From: Prostheceraeus crozeri | Taxonomy: Eukaryota; Platyhelminthes; Polycladida; Euryleptidae | Length of the DNA stretch: 64,000 bases | Reading direction: 5' to 3' | Assembly (NCBI GenBank): GCA_907163375.1 | Contig: CAJQUW010001458.1 | Coordinates: 1 to 64,000 of the forward strand | Shown here: piece by piece, positions 10,484 through 21,801 of the stretch | How positions within the stretch are numbered: the first letter of the stretch is position 1 | How the letters are laid out: every line of letters starts with the position of its first letter | Position numbers and translations under genes: made by a program | Notes under the pieces: generated by a model | The model's input: the letters and a program-made list of their open reading frames with translations, nothing else | The model's database searches: none | Told to the model about the DNA's origin: nothing

Positions 10484-11078
10484 ATTCTCATTCTCTTTAG
10501 ATACTCAATATATATACTGCGACAGACCTTTGCTGTCAAGTCCTGATTTATCGCTGATATTCACAGTTTATGTAATTTATATCTTCTACATTGGTTAATA
10601 TATTTAGGTAAGCCTACACTCTACAAATACTCATATAAGTCAAATGTTCTACAGGGAACAGAAACAGCCTTTACTTGGCACTCCTATAACGTTCCCATTT
10701 AGGAGCAATTGTACAAAATTTACGATTGTCAGAAAAATATGAAATCAACAGGAGTGATGCTACGTTTGTGAATAAAAATGGTTATCAGGTTGCATGATAA
10801 CTTCAATTTGATTGCTTTTTGTTATTAATGAAATAGCAAAATATCACATACTTTTACCAAATCTGCAGACACAATAAAACATGGCGAATCGGCAGCTAAC
10901 CACGTCATCTTCCTCAGGGAATCTCTTTAATTTGTTGTGTTCCTAAATGGGAAAGCTAGGAGATAAAAAGTCAATGCGATAGTCAGAAGCAGTCTACCTT
11001 TTGTGCTCAACTGTACTCGCTGAAACAGAAATCGGGTTGTGTATCCGATATAACATTCATCATACAAATCATATTCAT
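10484..11078. other. Unannotated gap
   Basis: No gene or element signature seen between the tRNA-like MITE and the hAT element. Confidence 0.5.
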
Positions 11079-11721
11079 GTTTGCACCAGGGATGCGGAGT
11101 CGGAGTCGGAATCCCGGAGTCCTATCATTTTTGCTGGAGTTGTGCTCCAGGACTCCGGACTCCGACCTATAGCTAGACCCGAAATATAATTCAAACAAAT
11201 TATTTATCCTCGTGCACAGCAGTCACTGTCTTGATGTCAACTTTCTCCGTCAAACAAAAGTACAGAGACACTGCTGCATGCAAAGCTTGAAATAGTTGAG
11301 GGAATGAACCGTGATAGTGAAAAAGGATTGTCTTTTCACTCGGTGATTTAGTAGAGAAGACAAGCCTTCATAGCCTCGATCACACCTACGCACCAAAGGT
11401 CACATCAGAGACAAAAATGAAATACTAGTCTGTTTGAGAACATTACCTCTTACCCAAACGCTAATCTTGTGTGATGGCTCCTCCAAAGCGCATACTAAAA
11501 GAATGGTGATTTTCCTGTCTGGTAGAGACTGCAGGCAACAAACATCAACAAGATGGGAGGAACCGAGTCGCATGCATCCAACTGAAAGCGACATTTGATA
11601 AACTTTCAACGAAAATTATTGATAATTGATACAGCAATGATCACTAAAGATAGGTTCAGGTAAGCCTATAATGATCTATGATGTAGGTTGCCAGTTTTTT
11701 CAAAAAAAACTAGGATATATA

Positions 11722-13104
11722 CTCACTGACATAAATAATGAAACCAACTATCATTGACTTGAATGGAAGTTTGTTTCATTTTTTTCTATGGTTTGAGATG
11801 ATATCTCGCTTTCTATGTATCACCATTGAACTCCATATGATAAGGGAAATGATATAGGACCATCAAATTTCAAAATTTGATATTGATCACAGTAACAGCT
11901 AGTAGTTGAACAGAATCACCACCTACTGCTGACCAGATTTGACTTATGAAATGGCGCACGATAACTTTACCAGAGGAATGGCAATTGGGATGATGCGTTG
12001 TGGGCAAAGTTCTACAATTGTTGCGAAAGAATTGAAAATTTCAAGGGTCGTTGTGTGGAGGTGGTGGTGTCGTTGGAAAGCAGAAGGAAATGTGGAAAAG
12101 AAGAACGGATCAGGAAGACCAAGGGTATCATCCAAGCGGACAGATGCACGCTTAGTTTTAGCTGCTAAAAGAAACAGATTTGTGTCCGTCCCGAAGCTAA
12201 TTGTGTACTGGAAGGTTGCTGGGAACGTTGCCTGTAGCGTTCGAACTGCATATCGAAGATTGCGAGAAGCTGGTATACAGTCTCGACGACCTGCTGTGAG
12301 AATTCCGCTGAGCCTGGAACATCGAAGGAGACGAGTGACGTGGTGTCAAGGTCATCAGTCGTGGAGTGACAGTCAGTGGGAACGTGTGCTCTGGACTGAT
12401 GAATCGAGGTTTACTCTCGATTTCAAGGATGTTCGGATCCGTGTTCATCGCTTGCCAAGTGAACGATTTGCTCCATGTTGCGTCAAAGAACACGACCGGT
12501 ACGGCGGCGGTAGTGTCATGGTTTGGGCCGGTATCTGGCACAATGGAAAAACACCAGCAATCGTAGTGAAAGGAACATTGACAGGACAGCGATATGCCGA
12601 CGAGATCGTGACACCGGTCGTGGTTTCGAATCAATTGATTTTTCAGGATGACAACGCAAGGCCCCATCGCGCTTCAGTGGTCTCTAACAGGATAGCAAGC
12701 AGTGGAATCCAAACCTTGGAATGGCCCTCACGTTCTCCCGACCTCTCCGCCATCGAGCACTGCTGGATGAACTTGGTCGCAGAGTGAGGGAGAGGTACAA
12801 CCACCCACCAGTGTCTTTGAAGATGTTGGCCGACAGACTGATCGAGCAGTGGAACCTCTTAGACCTGTCATTCATCCAGCGACTGTGCTCATCCATGTCC
12901 TCACGCATCGATGCCTGTTTGGATGCTCGCGGTGGTCACATCCGTTTCTAACTTAAGTTGATAAAATCATGAGTATCAAATTAAATGTTTTTGAGTAAAG
13001 CATTCGAGTTCTCCTTTTACAAACAACAAACAAACGTACAGTACAACCAAGTTTAAGTCATAAGTATTCATATCAGGACTTGTTTCATTCTTTTTGTCAC
13101 TGAG
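11722..13104 (+). mobile_element. Tc1/mariner element nested in hAT copy 1
   Basis: A 1383-bp element with TA duplications (11720-11721, 13105-13106) and inverted ends CTCACTGACA..AA.AATGAAAC on the left and the reverse of CTCAGTGACAAAAAGAATGA on the right. One transposase gene inside. Confidence 0.85.
11951..12951 (+). pseudogene. Tc1-like DD34E transposase, one frameshift
   Basis: Cut-and-paste transposase. An N-terminal paired-type helix-turn-helix region (residues 5-115; 'SRVVVWRWWCRWKAEG', 'GSGRPRVS') is followed by the DDE_3 catalytic domain. Catalytic residues can be placed: D150 in 'WTDESRF', D234 in 'QDDNARPH' and E269 in 'SPDLSAIEHCW', with 34 residues between the second D and E (DD34E). 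The start is the ATG at 11951. Just after the catalytic Glu (around 12765) the frame shifts; the expected C-terminus ('ELGRRVRERYNHPP' to 'DARGGHIRF') continues in the next frame to 12951. Otherwise open, so a recently inactivated copy. Confidence 0.85.
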
Positions 13105-13199
13105 TATATATATATAAAGTAAAATTAGGTCAAATGCAAATGCTATAAATAATACAAAACATAAACCTACGGAGAATCAAAACTCAAAATTAACTTAAA

Positions 13200-13240
13200 C
13201 GCCAATCGATTTCTGCCGTCTACAACGGCTTCTCAAGGCA
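13200..13240 (-). ncRNA. Possible degenerate hammerhead-like fold, PLE 1
   Basis: On the minus strand, 3' of the nuclease gene: an outer GCC/GGC pairing, then 'TTGAGAAG', a CCGT...GACGG hairpin, and 'AGAAATC'. The order resembles the CUGANGA - stem II - GAAA core of the minimal hammerheads reported in Penelope-like elements, but the first box mismatches. The same fold occurs in the inverted copy at 16619-16659. Confidence 0.3.
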
Positions 13241-13340
13241 AACTGATGTATTATAACCAAATACAGATATTGAAATCAATGATATCAAAGCTAACGAAGA
13301 CGTACATAGTATATAGTGTGGTAAAAATAAAAAGACTAAA

Positions 13341-14477
13341 TTACATAGAATTCAAAGTAGGACCAAATAAGTTGATGAAATATCTTTCTTTCATCTCTCG
13401 ATCTATGCGAGTGGATGTTGGCGGCAGCTGAAAGAAAGGTGCAGCAGTAAACCTCCCTTCTCCACACGTTGAAATATGATGGCTCACTTTCAACTTAGCA
13501 TATTGGAGGTTGTTGACGTGTTGTCGGTGGAGGGTTATACGGTTGCGGAATGAGTTACCCGTTTGGCCTATATAAAATTGATCACATTTCGTGCAGGCTA
13601 ACTTATAGATCACATTCGAAGATCGGCAGTCCATATTACTTCTTATATTGAAAGATGTCGCATTAAAAGTTATTTGTTTACCCGTAGTCAGTATAGTGCA
13701 ACACTTGCAGCGGGGTTCTTCGCAACGTCGAATTCCGTAAATTGTCTTTCGATTGTTCTTCGATAGTATTGATAAAAGATTCACCGGCTGACTATTTACT
13801 TTCATTATATTCATATTCGTGAAAGGCTGTAATACATTGATTGCACTCGACAATGGACGTACTATCTTTTCAAATATCCGGGGATTGTTAATATTGTGTT
13901 CTTGAATAAATGGTATAATTTTCTTATGTTGTTTTGGTTTTACGATGTTGTTTTCCGCTCGTTTAACAGCATCATCAATTAACTGAATTGGATACTTTAA
14001 TGCGAGTAATCTGGTTTCCAGTTCTTTATAACGAAGCAATCTTGTATTCTTGTCAGAGACAATCACTTTTATTCTACGGGCAAGGTTGTAGGGTATATTT
14101 TTCAAAGTATGACGTGTATGAGCGCAATCAAACGGAACGTAGCACATTGTATCAGTCTCTTTTCTGAAAATGTCAGTACTAATTCGTAGAGAGACAGGAT
14201 TGATAGTGACAGAAACATCAAGAAAGTCCATTTTGTGGATATTCATGCTCATTGTAAATCTAATAGCAGGATCTAAATTATTCAGTAACTCATAGAATTC
14301 CATGTAATTCCCATAATCTGAATCCCAGATAAGCCAGCAATCATCCAAGTATCTTGTCCACGAATCAATTATAGCAACCGCATTGTAGGGGAACAATTCC
14401 GTGACCTTAGCATATAAAGTTTCTTCTAGGAATGCCATTACCAAGGTGGCGTAGGTTGGAGCCACCTTGGTGCCCAT
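13341..14477 (-). CDS. PLE 1 reverse transcriptase (C-terminal half) plus GIY-YIG endonuclease
   Basis: 378-codon open frame. The N-terminal part holds 'MGTKVAPTYATLVMA' and the RT active site 'RYLDDCWLIW', followed by 'HKMDFLDVSV'. A Cys-rich linker 'RRCEEPRCKCC' leads into the GIY-YIG nuclease: 'VIYKLACTKCDQFYIGQTG' and 'FRNRITLHRQH'. RT plus C-terminal GIY-YIG with a CxxC-type linker is the domain order of endonuclease-bearing Penelope-like elements. It reads as the C-terminal half of a longer protein whose N-terminal pieces lie upstream in other frames. Confidence 0.9.
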   Translation of the reverse strand: MGTKVAPTYATLVMAFLEETLYAKVTELFPYNAVAIIDSWTRYLDDCWLIWDSDYGNYMEFYELLNNLDPAIRFTMSMNIHKMDFLDVSVTINPVSLRISTDIFRKETDTMCYVPFDCAHTRHTLKNIPYNLARRIKVIVSDKNTRLLRYKELETRLLALKYPIQLIDDAVKRAENNIVKPKQHKKIIPFIQEHNINNPRIFEKIVRPLSSAINVLQPFTNMNIMKVNSQPVNLLSILSKNNRKTIYGIRRCEEPRCKCCTILTTGKQITFNATSFNIRSNMDCRSSNVIYKLACTKCDQFYIGQTGNSFRNRITLHRQHVNNLQYAKLKVSHHISTCGEGRFTAAPFFQLPPTSTRIDREMKERYFINLFGPTLNSM

Positions 14478-14624
14478 CGCTGTGCCAGATAGCTGCAGGT
14501 AGGCCTATACTTCATCCTCGAAAGAGAAATAATTATTTTTCAGTATGAAATTCATAGCCTCTATAATGAATGAGGCATTAATTCGATTAGGTAAGGAATC
14601 TGCACATTTATGAAGCCAGAACTG

Positions 14625-14888
14625 TTATGACCGCAGACCCAACTCATGGGGGATCGATGTGTATAAAGAAACGACGTCGAAGGTAAGCATGAGAGAATTC
14701 TTTTTAACTGATTTTGGCAAGCATTGGATAAAATGATGCGTATCTCGGCATATACTCTTGACGGAAGGTATAATAAGTTTCATAATTTCATCTATGAAAT
14801 TGCTCAATGTACTAGTTGGTGCAAACCGACAGGACACAATAGGTCTAAATTTAAGATCTGATGGTACCTGTGACTCTATACTGCCCAA
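14625..14888 (-). pseudogene. PLE 1 reverse transcriptase, middle part
   Basis: Holds 'DLKFRPIVSCRFAPTSTLSN' and 'TFDVVSLYTSIPHELG', the RT1-RT2/3 signature of Penelope-like RTs (RPIVS and D..SLYTSIP). It lies just upstream of the palm-bearing frame at 14477 but in a different frame, so the element is interrupted here. Confidence 0.8.
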
Positions 14889-14955
14889 ATTATCTGGTTT
14901 AAGCTTGGAAAAGTAGTTTGTGTTTGTGAAGTTTGGGTAAACCGTAGAGAAATTG

Positions 14956-15363
14956 TCATTTTGGATGGAATTTAGTCAAAAAATCATATTCTTTTGCTGT
15001 AAAGGAACTACGACACTTCTCGCATAATTTCAAAAGTAGTTTTTGAGTAGTGTAGACATCATGATTTTCGATCTCCAGATGAGTGTTCGGATCCGATAAA
15101 TGTTCATCTAAAATTCTAACTTTGTAAAACGAATAATCCAATATTACCATGGCACTACCTTTATCCGCTGAGGTAAAGCGAAGGTTAGATTTGCTACGTA
15201 ATAATCGAATTGCATTGCTTTCTTCTCGAGATAGATTAAATCTTGGTTTATTATTGGATTCGTTAAATAAAGATTCAGTATTGCTTTCCATTAATTCAAT
15301 CAAATTGTCAAGTTGAGGGTTGTTACCCTTATTAGGCATGAAATCTGATTGTTGATAATTCAA
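14956..15363 (-). pseudogene. PLE 1 N-terminal region before the RT
   Basis: Contains 'LSREESNAIRLLRSKSNLRF' and 'TSADKGSAMVILDYSFYK', the conserved 'L......L..L..N..I...DKG...V' block found ahead of the RT domain in Penelope-like proteins. Confidence 0.75.
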
Positions 15364-15570
15364 ATGAAATTCACTAGGTACCTCCCTAGTGACTCAATGT
15401 CTTTGTAATAATCCAGTAGTCTGAGTTTTCGTGCGAATTTATTCAAATCTACTTTCAATTTTTCTGTGTTCCGTCCAGGGGTTGGAGTAAATTTATTTCC
15501 CATAGCAGTTTTTTGCATTCAATGCTTAAAACCTCCGATGACAGGTTATATACCGAAATACGTTCCTCCT

Positions 15571-16038
15571 TTACTCTAAAAAAGAGTTGTTGGTAAATAT
15601 ATACTCGTCACTGTAATCTTCATTTTCGACAAAGTCATTATTCCAATTTCTGTAGTAATTTCTATTATACCGTCTGCCGTTAAAGTCTCTTCTCCAATTT
15701 CTGTCATTTGATCCAGGCTGAACATTTCTATATCTCTCATTAAAATTACGTCGATATGGCTGTCTAAATTGATTATTTGGTCTGTTCCAAGCGCTTCGAT
15801 ATATCTTGTTAGGAGGATCACTATTAACAAAATTTGGAAAATTTGTTCTTGTACTTTTGAATGGACTGTCTAATGGTAGCAAGTGTTTTTCTGATTTAAA
15901 AAAATCACTTTTTTTATTCCAAATTAACTCACTAATTGAAGCTTCCTTTTGCACAGTCTCATTCCAGCGAACATTTTGTTCTATTTTGTCTACATTTTGT
16001 TCAATACATTGTGCAATCAATGTATTACAGCCTTTCAC
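15571..16038 (-). CDS. PLE 1 upstream Arg/Asn/Tyr-rich frame
   Basis: 155-codon frame with a low-complexity centre rich in Arg, Asn and Tyr ('YRRNFNERYRNVQ', 'NRNYYRNWNND') and an acidic end. Position upstream of the RT and same strand suggest the N-terminal part of the element protein or a separate nucleic-acid-binding ORF. No domain recognised. Confidence 0.45.
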   Translation of the reverse strand: MKGCNTLIAQCIEQNVDKIEQNVRWNETVQKEASISELIWNKKSDFFKSEKHLLPLDSPFKSTRTNFPNFVNSDPPNKIYRSAWNRPNNQFRQPYRRNFNERYRNVQPGSNDRNWRRDFNGRRYNRNYYRNWNNDFVENEDYSDEYIFTNNSFLE

Positions 16039-16516
16039 GAATATGAATATAATGAAAGTAAATAGTCAGCCGGCGAATCTTTTATCAATACTATCGAAGA
16101 ACAATCGAAAGACAATTTACGGAATTCGACGTTGCGAAGAACCCCGCTGCAAGTGTTGCACTATACTGACTACGGGTAAACAAATAACTTTTAATGCGAC
16201 ATCTTTCAATATAAGAAGTAATATGGACTGCCGATCTTCGAATGTGATCTATAAGTTAGCCTGCACGAAATGTGATCAATTTTATATAGGCCAAACGGGT
16301 AACTCATTCCGCAACCGTATAACCCTCCACCGACAACACGTCAACAACCTCCAATATGCTAAGTTGAAAGTGAGCCATCATATTTCAACGTGTGGAGAAG
16401 GGAGGTTTACTGCTGCACCTTTCTTTCAGCTGCCGCCAACATCCACTCGCATAGATCGAGAGATGAAAGAAAGATATTTCATCAACTTATTTGGTCCTAC
16501 TTTGAATTCTATGTAA
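16033..16516 (+). pseudogene. Inverted copy of the PLE 1 GIY-YIG endonuclease
   Basis: Plus-strand frame identical in content to the C-terminal ~160 residues of the frame at 13341-14477, including the Cys-rich linker and 'DQFYIGQTG'. It lacks any RT, so it is a 5'-truncated copy joined head to head with the main copy. Confidence 0.85.
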
Positions 16517-16708
16517 TTTAGTCTTTTTATTTTTACCACACTATATACTATGTACGTCTTCGTTAGCCTTGATATCATTGATTTCAATATTTTGTATTTG
16601 GTTATAATACATCAGTTTGCCTTGAGAAGCCGTCGTAGACGCCAGAAATCGATTGGCGTTTAAGTTAATTTTGAGTTTTGATTCTCCGTAGGTTTATGTT
16701 TTGTTATA

Positions 16709-16713
16709 TATAC

Positions 16714-16768
<55 letters not shown>
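16709..16768. repeat. (TA)n microsatellite
   Basis: About 60 bases of almost perfect TA repeat between the inverted PLE copy and the hAT end. Confidence 0.95.
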
Positions 16769-16774
<6 letters not shown>

Positions 16775-16836
16775 CCACCCGGAGTAGGAGTCGGAGTCCT
16801 ATCAAAATGATAGGACTTCGCATCCCTGGTTTGCAC

Positions 16837-17202
16837 ACAACACCACCACTGTAGCAGTGCTTCTCGATAGTGTTGTTAATTTGAGTTTATTTTCTGCTTT
16901 CTAGTGGGAGAATAGTCATAAACGCTCCACATTCAAACACAAAGGCCATCTGTAATTGATCAGAGAGATTCTGTCCAACCTAAGCAACTCATGTGATTTC
17001 TCTGATGCTGTTGAATATAGCTAAAGGCATTCATAATCGCATGCATCTCGATAGCGCTCGATAGGTGTTGAGCGAAACGTTGAAAAATTAATTATTGCTA
17101 TTTTATCTTTCTAGAATGCGCTCACATAATCTCAAGTGGATAATTTGCATCCGCACGCCATGAGATGTGCGGATAATCTACGACCACACTTTTGCGGATC
17201 AG
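16837..17202. other. Unannotated gap
   Basis: No gene or repeat signature seen. Confidence 0.5.
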
Positions 17203-18948
17203 GGGCCTATTTCAATTCAAGGTCCCTAACCTTACTACCTTACGGTTAGGTACCTAATGTCATGCTCCCTTAAGGTGGATAAGGACATAGAAATCCGATA
17301 CTCTGTAATAATAAATGACTAGAACGGCCATGGACAATGAAAACAGTAGAACGTCGTGGACGGACATGCGTTATCATGACAACGGTGCCTATACGATGGT
17401 GGCTTCTAGTGGTTGACAATTGTAAGGCACCGGCAGCTTATCTGTGAACTTCGTAAATATTCACGGCCATTATAATTTCTCTTTACATATGAAAGCATTC
17501 TGACAAAATAACTTACAATAAATCGCCATGCGGCAGGAATTTATAACTGTTGCATGTTTAAGTGATTTGACTCTTTCAAAGATCTAGCAATTGGCACCCA
17601 GCCGAGCGGCTGAAATTTTCATCAGCAAACAGCTGTTGTCTATTCTTGTCAGTAAACAAAGCGAAAAGTCGGATTTCTATGGATAAGCGTGTTACAACTT
17701 CAAAGCAGCACCTTTGAAGCATCTATTCAAATAACAAGCAATTCATTGTCTCTGGCTGTCACGTGGAATAGATATCTTACCTAGCACATCATGAAAAGAG
17801 CGAAAAATCTTACAGTACTTGCATCATAGCCTCTTTCAATCCTATGTTAGGTGGCAAAACTTAAGGTAAAGAGTAAGGTAGCTCTAGACATACCTAATCA
17901 GGTACCTAACCTCTATATGGTCTTTATATGGTACAAGGTAGGTTTCTTTGTGATATAGGAAAACAATGCGGCAATTAAGATTATGCAGACCGTTTCAAAA
18001 ATAATTGCACAAAGAGAATGCATTCTCGAATGAAGTTCTCGAGTTGAAGTTGTGGTTCAATTTTGATAAATCTTATACCATATAAAACTTATGTTTCACA
18101 GATAATTTCGGCAAATATTTCAGTTTCTCAAGTGGTTAGTTGTGGTCAGTCGAGACCACACATGAAAGCAATGTATTTATGAAATAAAATTTAATGCAAT
18201 GTATTCATGAAATGCAATTTGCATATACTACATTAACTAGAAGTAAAAAGAAAGTGTTCTGCATTTCGTTTCATGGCCTTTTGTATGTGGGATTTCATAA
18301 ACATCGATTATTTAACTATCTTAAAACGCTTCTTTACAGTTTATTCTCTCTTACAAATGTGGCCAATGGACTGCCTGTAACATCCGTTTTTGTTTATTTA
18401 CATGAATCTTATTGTTTCCAATACACATCCTGTAGTAAATGGAACGTCATCGATCGCCTCCAGATTCATTCATGAATTTGAGGCTTACTTTTAATGGTGT
18501 ATATTCATTACGTTAGGTAAGATATCTATTTGACCTCGTGACAGACAAGAGGCATTAAATTGTTTGATACTTGGTTAAATACCTTAAGGGATCTCCCTAG
18601 GTACCTTAAGATAATGCTCCCGTAAGATTGAAATACGCTTATCCACCTTAAGGGACCATGACGTTAGGTACCTAACCTTAAGGTATCAAGGTTGCGAACA
18701 TTCATTGAAATAGCCCATTGTAGAAGATTTCATTTACTGCAGAATGAGTGTCGGAGACGAAAATCTACGAATATCACGAGCACAAATATAAGCGAATGAC
18801 GTATATAGGTTTCTCTTGATGCTGAGTCACCACCTCAGATGCTTTAGGGGACCTAGCGTCATCTTAATGAACCTAGCCTTAACTTTGAAATGCACTAACG
18901 TCATTTCTAAGAATCCTAGGGTTAGGTACCTCAAATTGAAATAGGCCC
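17203..18948. mobile_element. GGTACC-rich interspersed repeat, copy 1
   Basis: Inverted ends GGGCCTATTTCAATT at 17203 and its reverse complement at 18948, with a further inner end (GGGCTATTTCAATG, reverse strand near 18722). Both flanks carry GGTTAGGTACCTAAC and CCTTAAGGTGGATAAG blocks. Roughly 760 bases (18190-18948) recur inverted at 61563-62270. No transposase, so a non-autonomous DNA element of unknown superfamily. The frame at 18194-18475 inside it has no recognisable protein. Confidence 0.65.
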
Positions 18949-20799
18949 AGGTCTCAGATTGATTGCTTAGAACATCAGAGAATTATGGTTCAAAGCATGA
19001 TGATTCGTATCTTTGTTTCATTTTAGATTTTTCTTATAATAACGTGGAAGATAAGATTGGTTTATGCAAATTAAGAAATATTCGCTTTGATATTGACTTG
19101 ATTGTCTATAATTGCACATTCAAGCAATTCTGTTTAGTCCTATAGTAATCTATGTGTAAAACATAATTTCCACATATTGAAGTTTCCTACTTAATAAGAC
19201 CAGTACAGAATTAGATTGTTGATGCGCGTCGGTTGCATATTTTTAAACATGCTTATAATACCTTAATTTATATCCCAGTATTAAGTAGGTATGATGAAGG
19301 TCAGAAGATTTTCAATTCACGAGCAAATATTCAGGACAGGTGAACAAGTACTACTGTGCATCCATGGAATCCATGAGAGGCTTACACATATACCAAGAAA
19401 TTGAGTTGCTGCCCAGGGGAATTGGAACTCTAAAATCTCGGAAAATCTCGGTTCCGGGATCCCGAAATTTTTCGGAGATTAGTTGCTGTTCAATTAAAGC
19501 ATTTTTTATTTTCAATTTAGGCATTGATTTATGGTATAACACATTTCACTAGGATTGTTATCAAGATATCATCAAATTTTTAATTTTTCGCAGTTGAATC
19601 GAAATGTCTGTATTTTAAAACAACATCAGTCTTTAACATGTGTCATACATGTTTTTGTGACAAAAGCAGCTTATTTGTAATGATGCGAAAGTGTGCCATG
19701 TAGGTTTGCATGCATGTACTCGTGTATTGTGGATTTGAAATCAATTTTGTTACTATGTGCTGTGTTTGTCGGAGCATTCTAAGCTTATTGCTTTGCCGGT
19801 ACAATACAATGTATTTTAAATGTACTCATGTGGGACCCTTCAACATCGGCGCCTGAGTGAAATTTTCAAACAGAAATTGTAGGAAATGTATAACTAAGAA
19901 ATATGACCCTCTTGGGGGTTTATTGGAAGATTAATATTGGCATTGGTCCTCGTATCTTAGCGTTCAGTCAAGCTTAGATCCAACCTTGATCCATCTACCA
20001 ATTGATCACTTCACTGGAAAGAAACTAGACTCAAAAAGGCAACGCAATTTGGTTACAGCACAAAATCATTAGGTCAACTGCTCAAGCGCTTGCAAACGTG
20101 TGTGGTGTGGTAATGAAAATTGTAATATCAAAGGTGCAGTCTACTTACATGTAGTGTCCTATGCAATCACTGTGTCAAGGTCAACTACATTTCAAGAGAT
20201 AAGAAGATCAATAATGAAACATGCTAATAGCCACACCTCCGCTGCATTTGAGAACATTTACGAGCGGTCAATGGTCAATCAATGGTGTTAGCCGGAAATG
20301 ACTTGACGAAAATGCAATGAACACTTTTGTCTATCATCGACTTCAAGATGTTTTTAAAAACCATGTAATTTTAAATATTTTGAAAGATCAAAGCATGCTT
20401 TTTTTGTTTTCATTGCTTTTAATGTTTTTTATCCCAGCATTATACATCATTTCTTTTGAATCTAGCAACATATTAATTTGATAGGCCACTTCAAGCGCTG
20501 TTTTGATGAATGAAATAAAGTACCTATATTGTCGATAACATGCTATTCATAAACTTACTAGATCTTGTGTTTATATCATGCTGACTACGTTTGCCGGCAG
20601 CAATTTCATTTCTTGGGAGCATCCCAAGTCTTCGCATTCGCCTCTCTAGTAAGCTATGGACAGACAGCATTGGAATACTAGTTCGCCTGCTTTGATCTTC
20701 TCATTGCCTTGAATAAATCATCAAGACCTTCAACAAAGTCTATAACTCCACAATAACGTGACATAATATAACATGTAGATTTCTAGAGATAATTGCACC
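18949..20799. other. Unannotated gap
   Basis: AT-rich, no supported gene. One small palindrome-rich spot (AAATCTCGG...CGGGATCCCG, about 19430-19485) may be the end of an unidentified repeat. Confidence 0.45.
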
Positions 20800-20870
20800 G
20801 ATTAAGTCAACAAAAGACACTAACACTCTTGATTCCCCGACTGCACCCGCCTGACCGAAGAATTGAAGAT
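20800..20870. repeat. Partial copy of the 10.27-kb tRNA-like MITE terminus
   Basis: GATTAAGTCAACAAAAGACA, then CTTGATTCCCCG and CCTGACCGAAGAATTGA match the left end of the element at 10266. Only one terminus is present. Confidence 0.6.
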
Positions 20871-21755
20871 ACTATAGTCGTCTACTTGTTTACGCAGCCA
20901 TCTAACAGAGTTATTAATTTTCCGTAAAACAAATGCACAAACCTAACTAACGTACCTGCACAATTAATTTTCCTGATACTATTATGATTCTGACATTTTT
21001 CAGATTTCGTTAAATATCTTGTATTTTTTGTTTACCCGAAGACAGCATTCCATTGTCACTGATTTATTCCAAAGAAAAACAAATAAGAGCAAAATATATT
21101 CCAATTCAAAATGCAACCGTGATTAACTGTAATCGCTGATCACGTTAACCGTAACCGGCCACAGCTGCACATCACTACTCTTGATTTCCTGTGTTTCAAT
21201 ATTATCCCCAATAAATAATCCGATGTCGACAGTTCTATAGCATGACGGCTAAAAGGGATCTCCCGCGGTCCATAACTGGAATTTCTGAACTGGGATGTGC
21301 AGTAAGGGTTATCAAAAATTCAATTGCAGTGCAATGAATTGCGGTTAATTGGTCGCAATCAATTGATTACTGCCATAAAATATTACAATTGATTGGTGTC
21401 ATCTAGTAATTGCAATCAATGGATTGGCGTCAGTCAATATTTGCACTTGATTGATTAATTGATTTGTGTTGTAACGGGGACGGCATTCAATTGACTGATT
21501 GATTGCAAATTGCAATGCTGTCACCACTCACCAACATAGGAAAGAAAACATCCCAGTAAGATACTAAGCTTACTTAACATGTCTCATTCACAACTGATCA
21601 CTTTCAGGATTCTAATTGGGAACTGAAATATCGTATTAAGTGTCTGTATTATAATACTTTAGTGACAATTTTAAAACTCTACTTTAAACTGTTACAGGTT
21701 CACACATCTTATCAAGAGCATACAACAATTTGTGGTTTCTATTTCATAATAAAGA
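20871..21755. other. Unannotated gap with CAATTGATTG-rich sequence
   Basis: No gene. From about 21300 to 21530 it is rich in short overlapping palindromes of the ATTGCAATCAATTGATTG type, possibly a decayed small inverted-repeat element. Similar sequence recurs at 22190-22320 and in the repeat copy at 25235-25365. Confidence 0.4.
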
Positions 21756-21760
21756 CATTT

Positions 21761-21800
<40 letters not shown>
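21756..21800. repeat. (TAC)n microsatellite
   Basis: About 14 TAC units directly before the left 872-bp direct repeat; only about three units precede the right copy. Confidence 0.9.

Positions 21801-21801
<1 letters not shown>

Larger units (their letters stand above)
13107..16710 (-). mobile_element. Penelope-like element 1 with inverted partial copy
   Basis: The main copy reads on the minus strand (about 16038 to 13113): an upstream Arg/Asn-rich frame, RT pieces, then a GIY-YIG endonuclease. A 5'-truncated inverted copy of its last ~690 bases lies head to head at 16033-16710 on the plus strand, nearly identical over the GIY-YIG region (the protein stretches differ at only one or two residues). 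Head-to-head truncated copies are a known habit of Penelope elements. It sits inside hAT copy 1, directly after the Tc1 element. Confidence 0.85.
11087..16828. mobile_element. Non-autonomous hAT element, copy 1, split by two insertions
   Basis: Terminal inverted repeats begin CAGGGATGCGGAGTC (11087) and end CGCATCCCTG (16828), flanked by a perfect 8-bp target duplication GTTTGCAC (11079-11086 and 16829-16836), the hAT signature. Its own sequence is only about 0.7 kb (11087-11719 and about 16769-16828); the rest is a nested Tc1 element, a Penelope-like element and a TA microsatellite. Both ends carry the palindrome GGAGTCCTATC...GATAGGACTCC. A related copy lies inverted at 39283-40761. It encodes no transposase. 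Confidence 0.85.
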
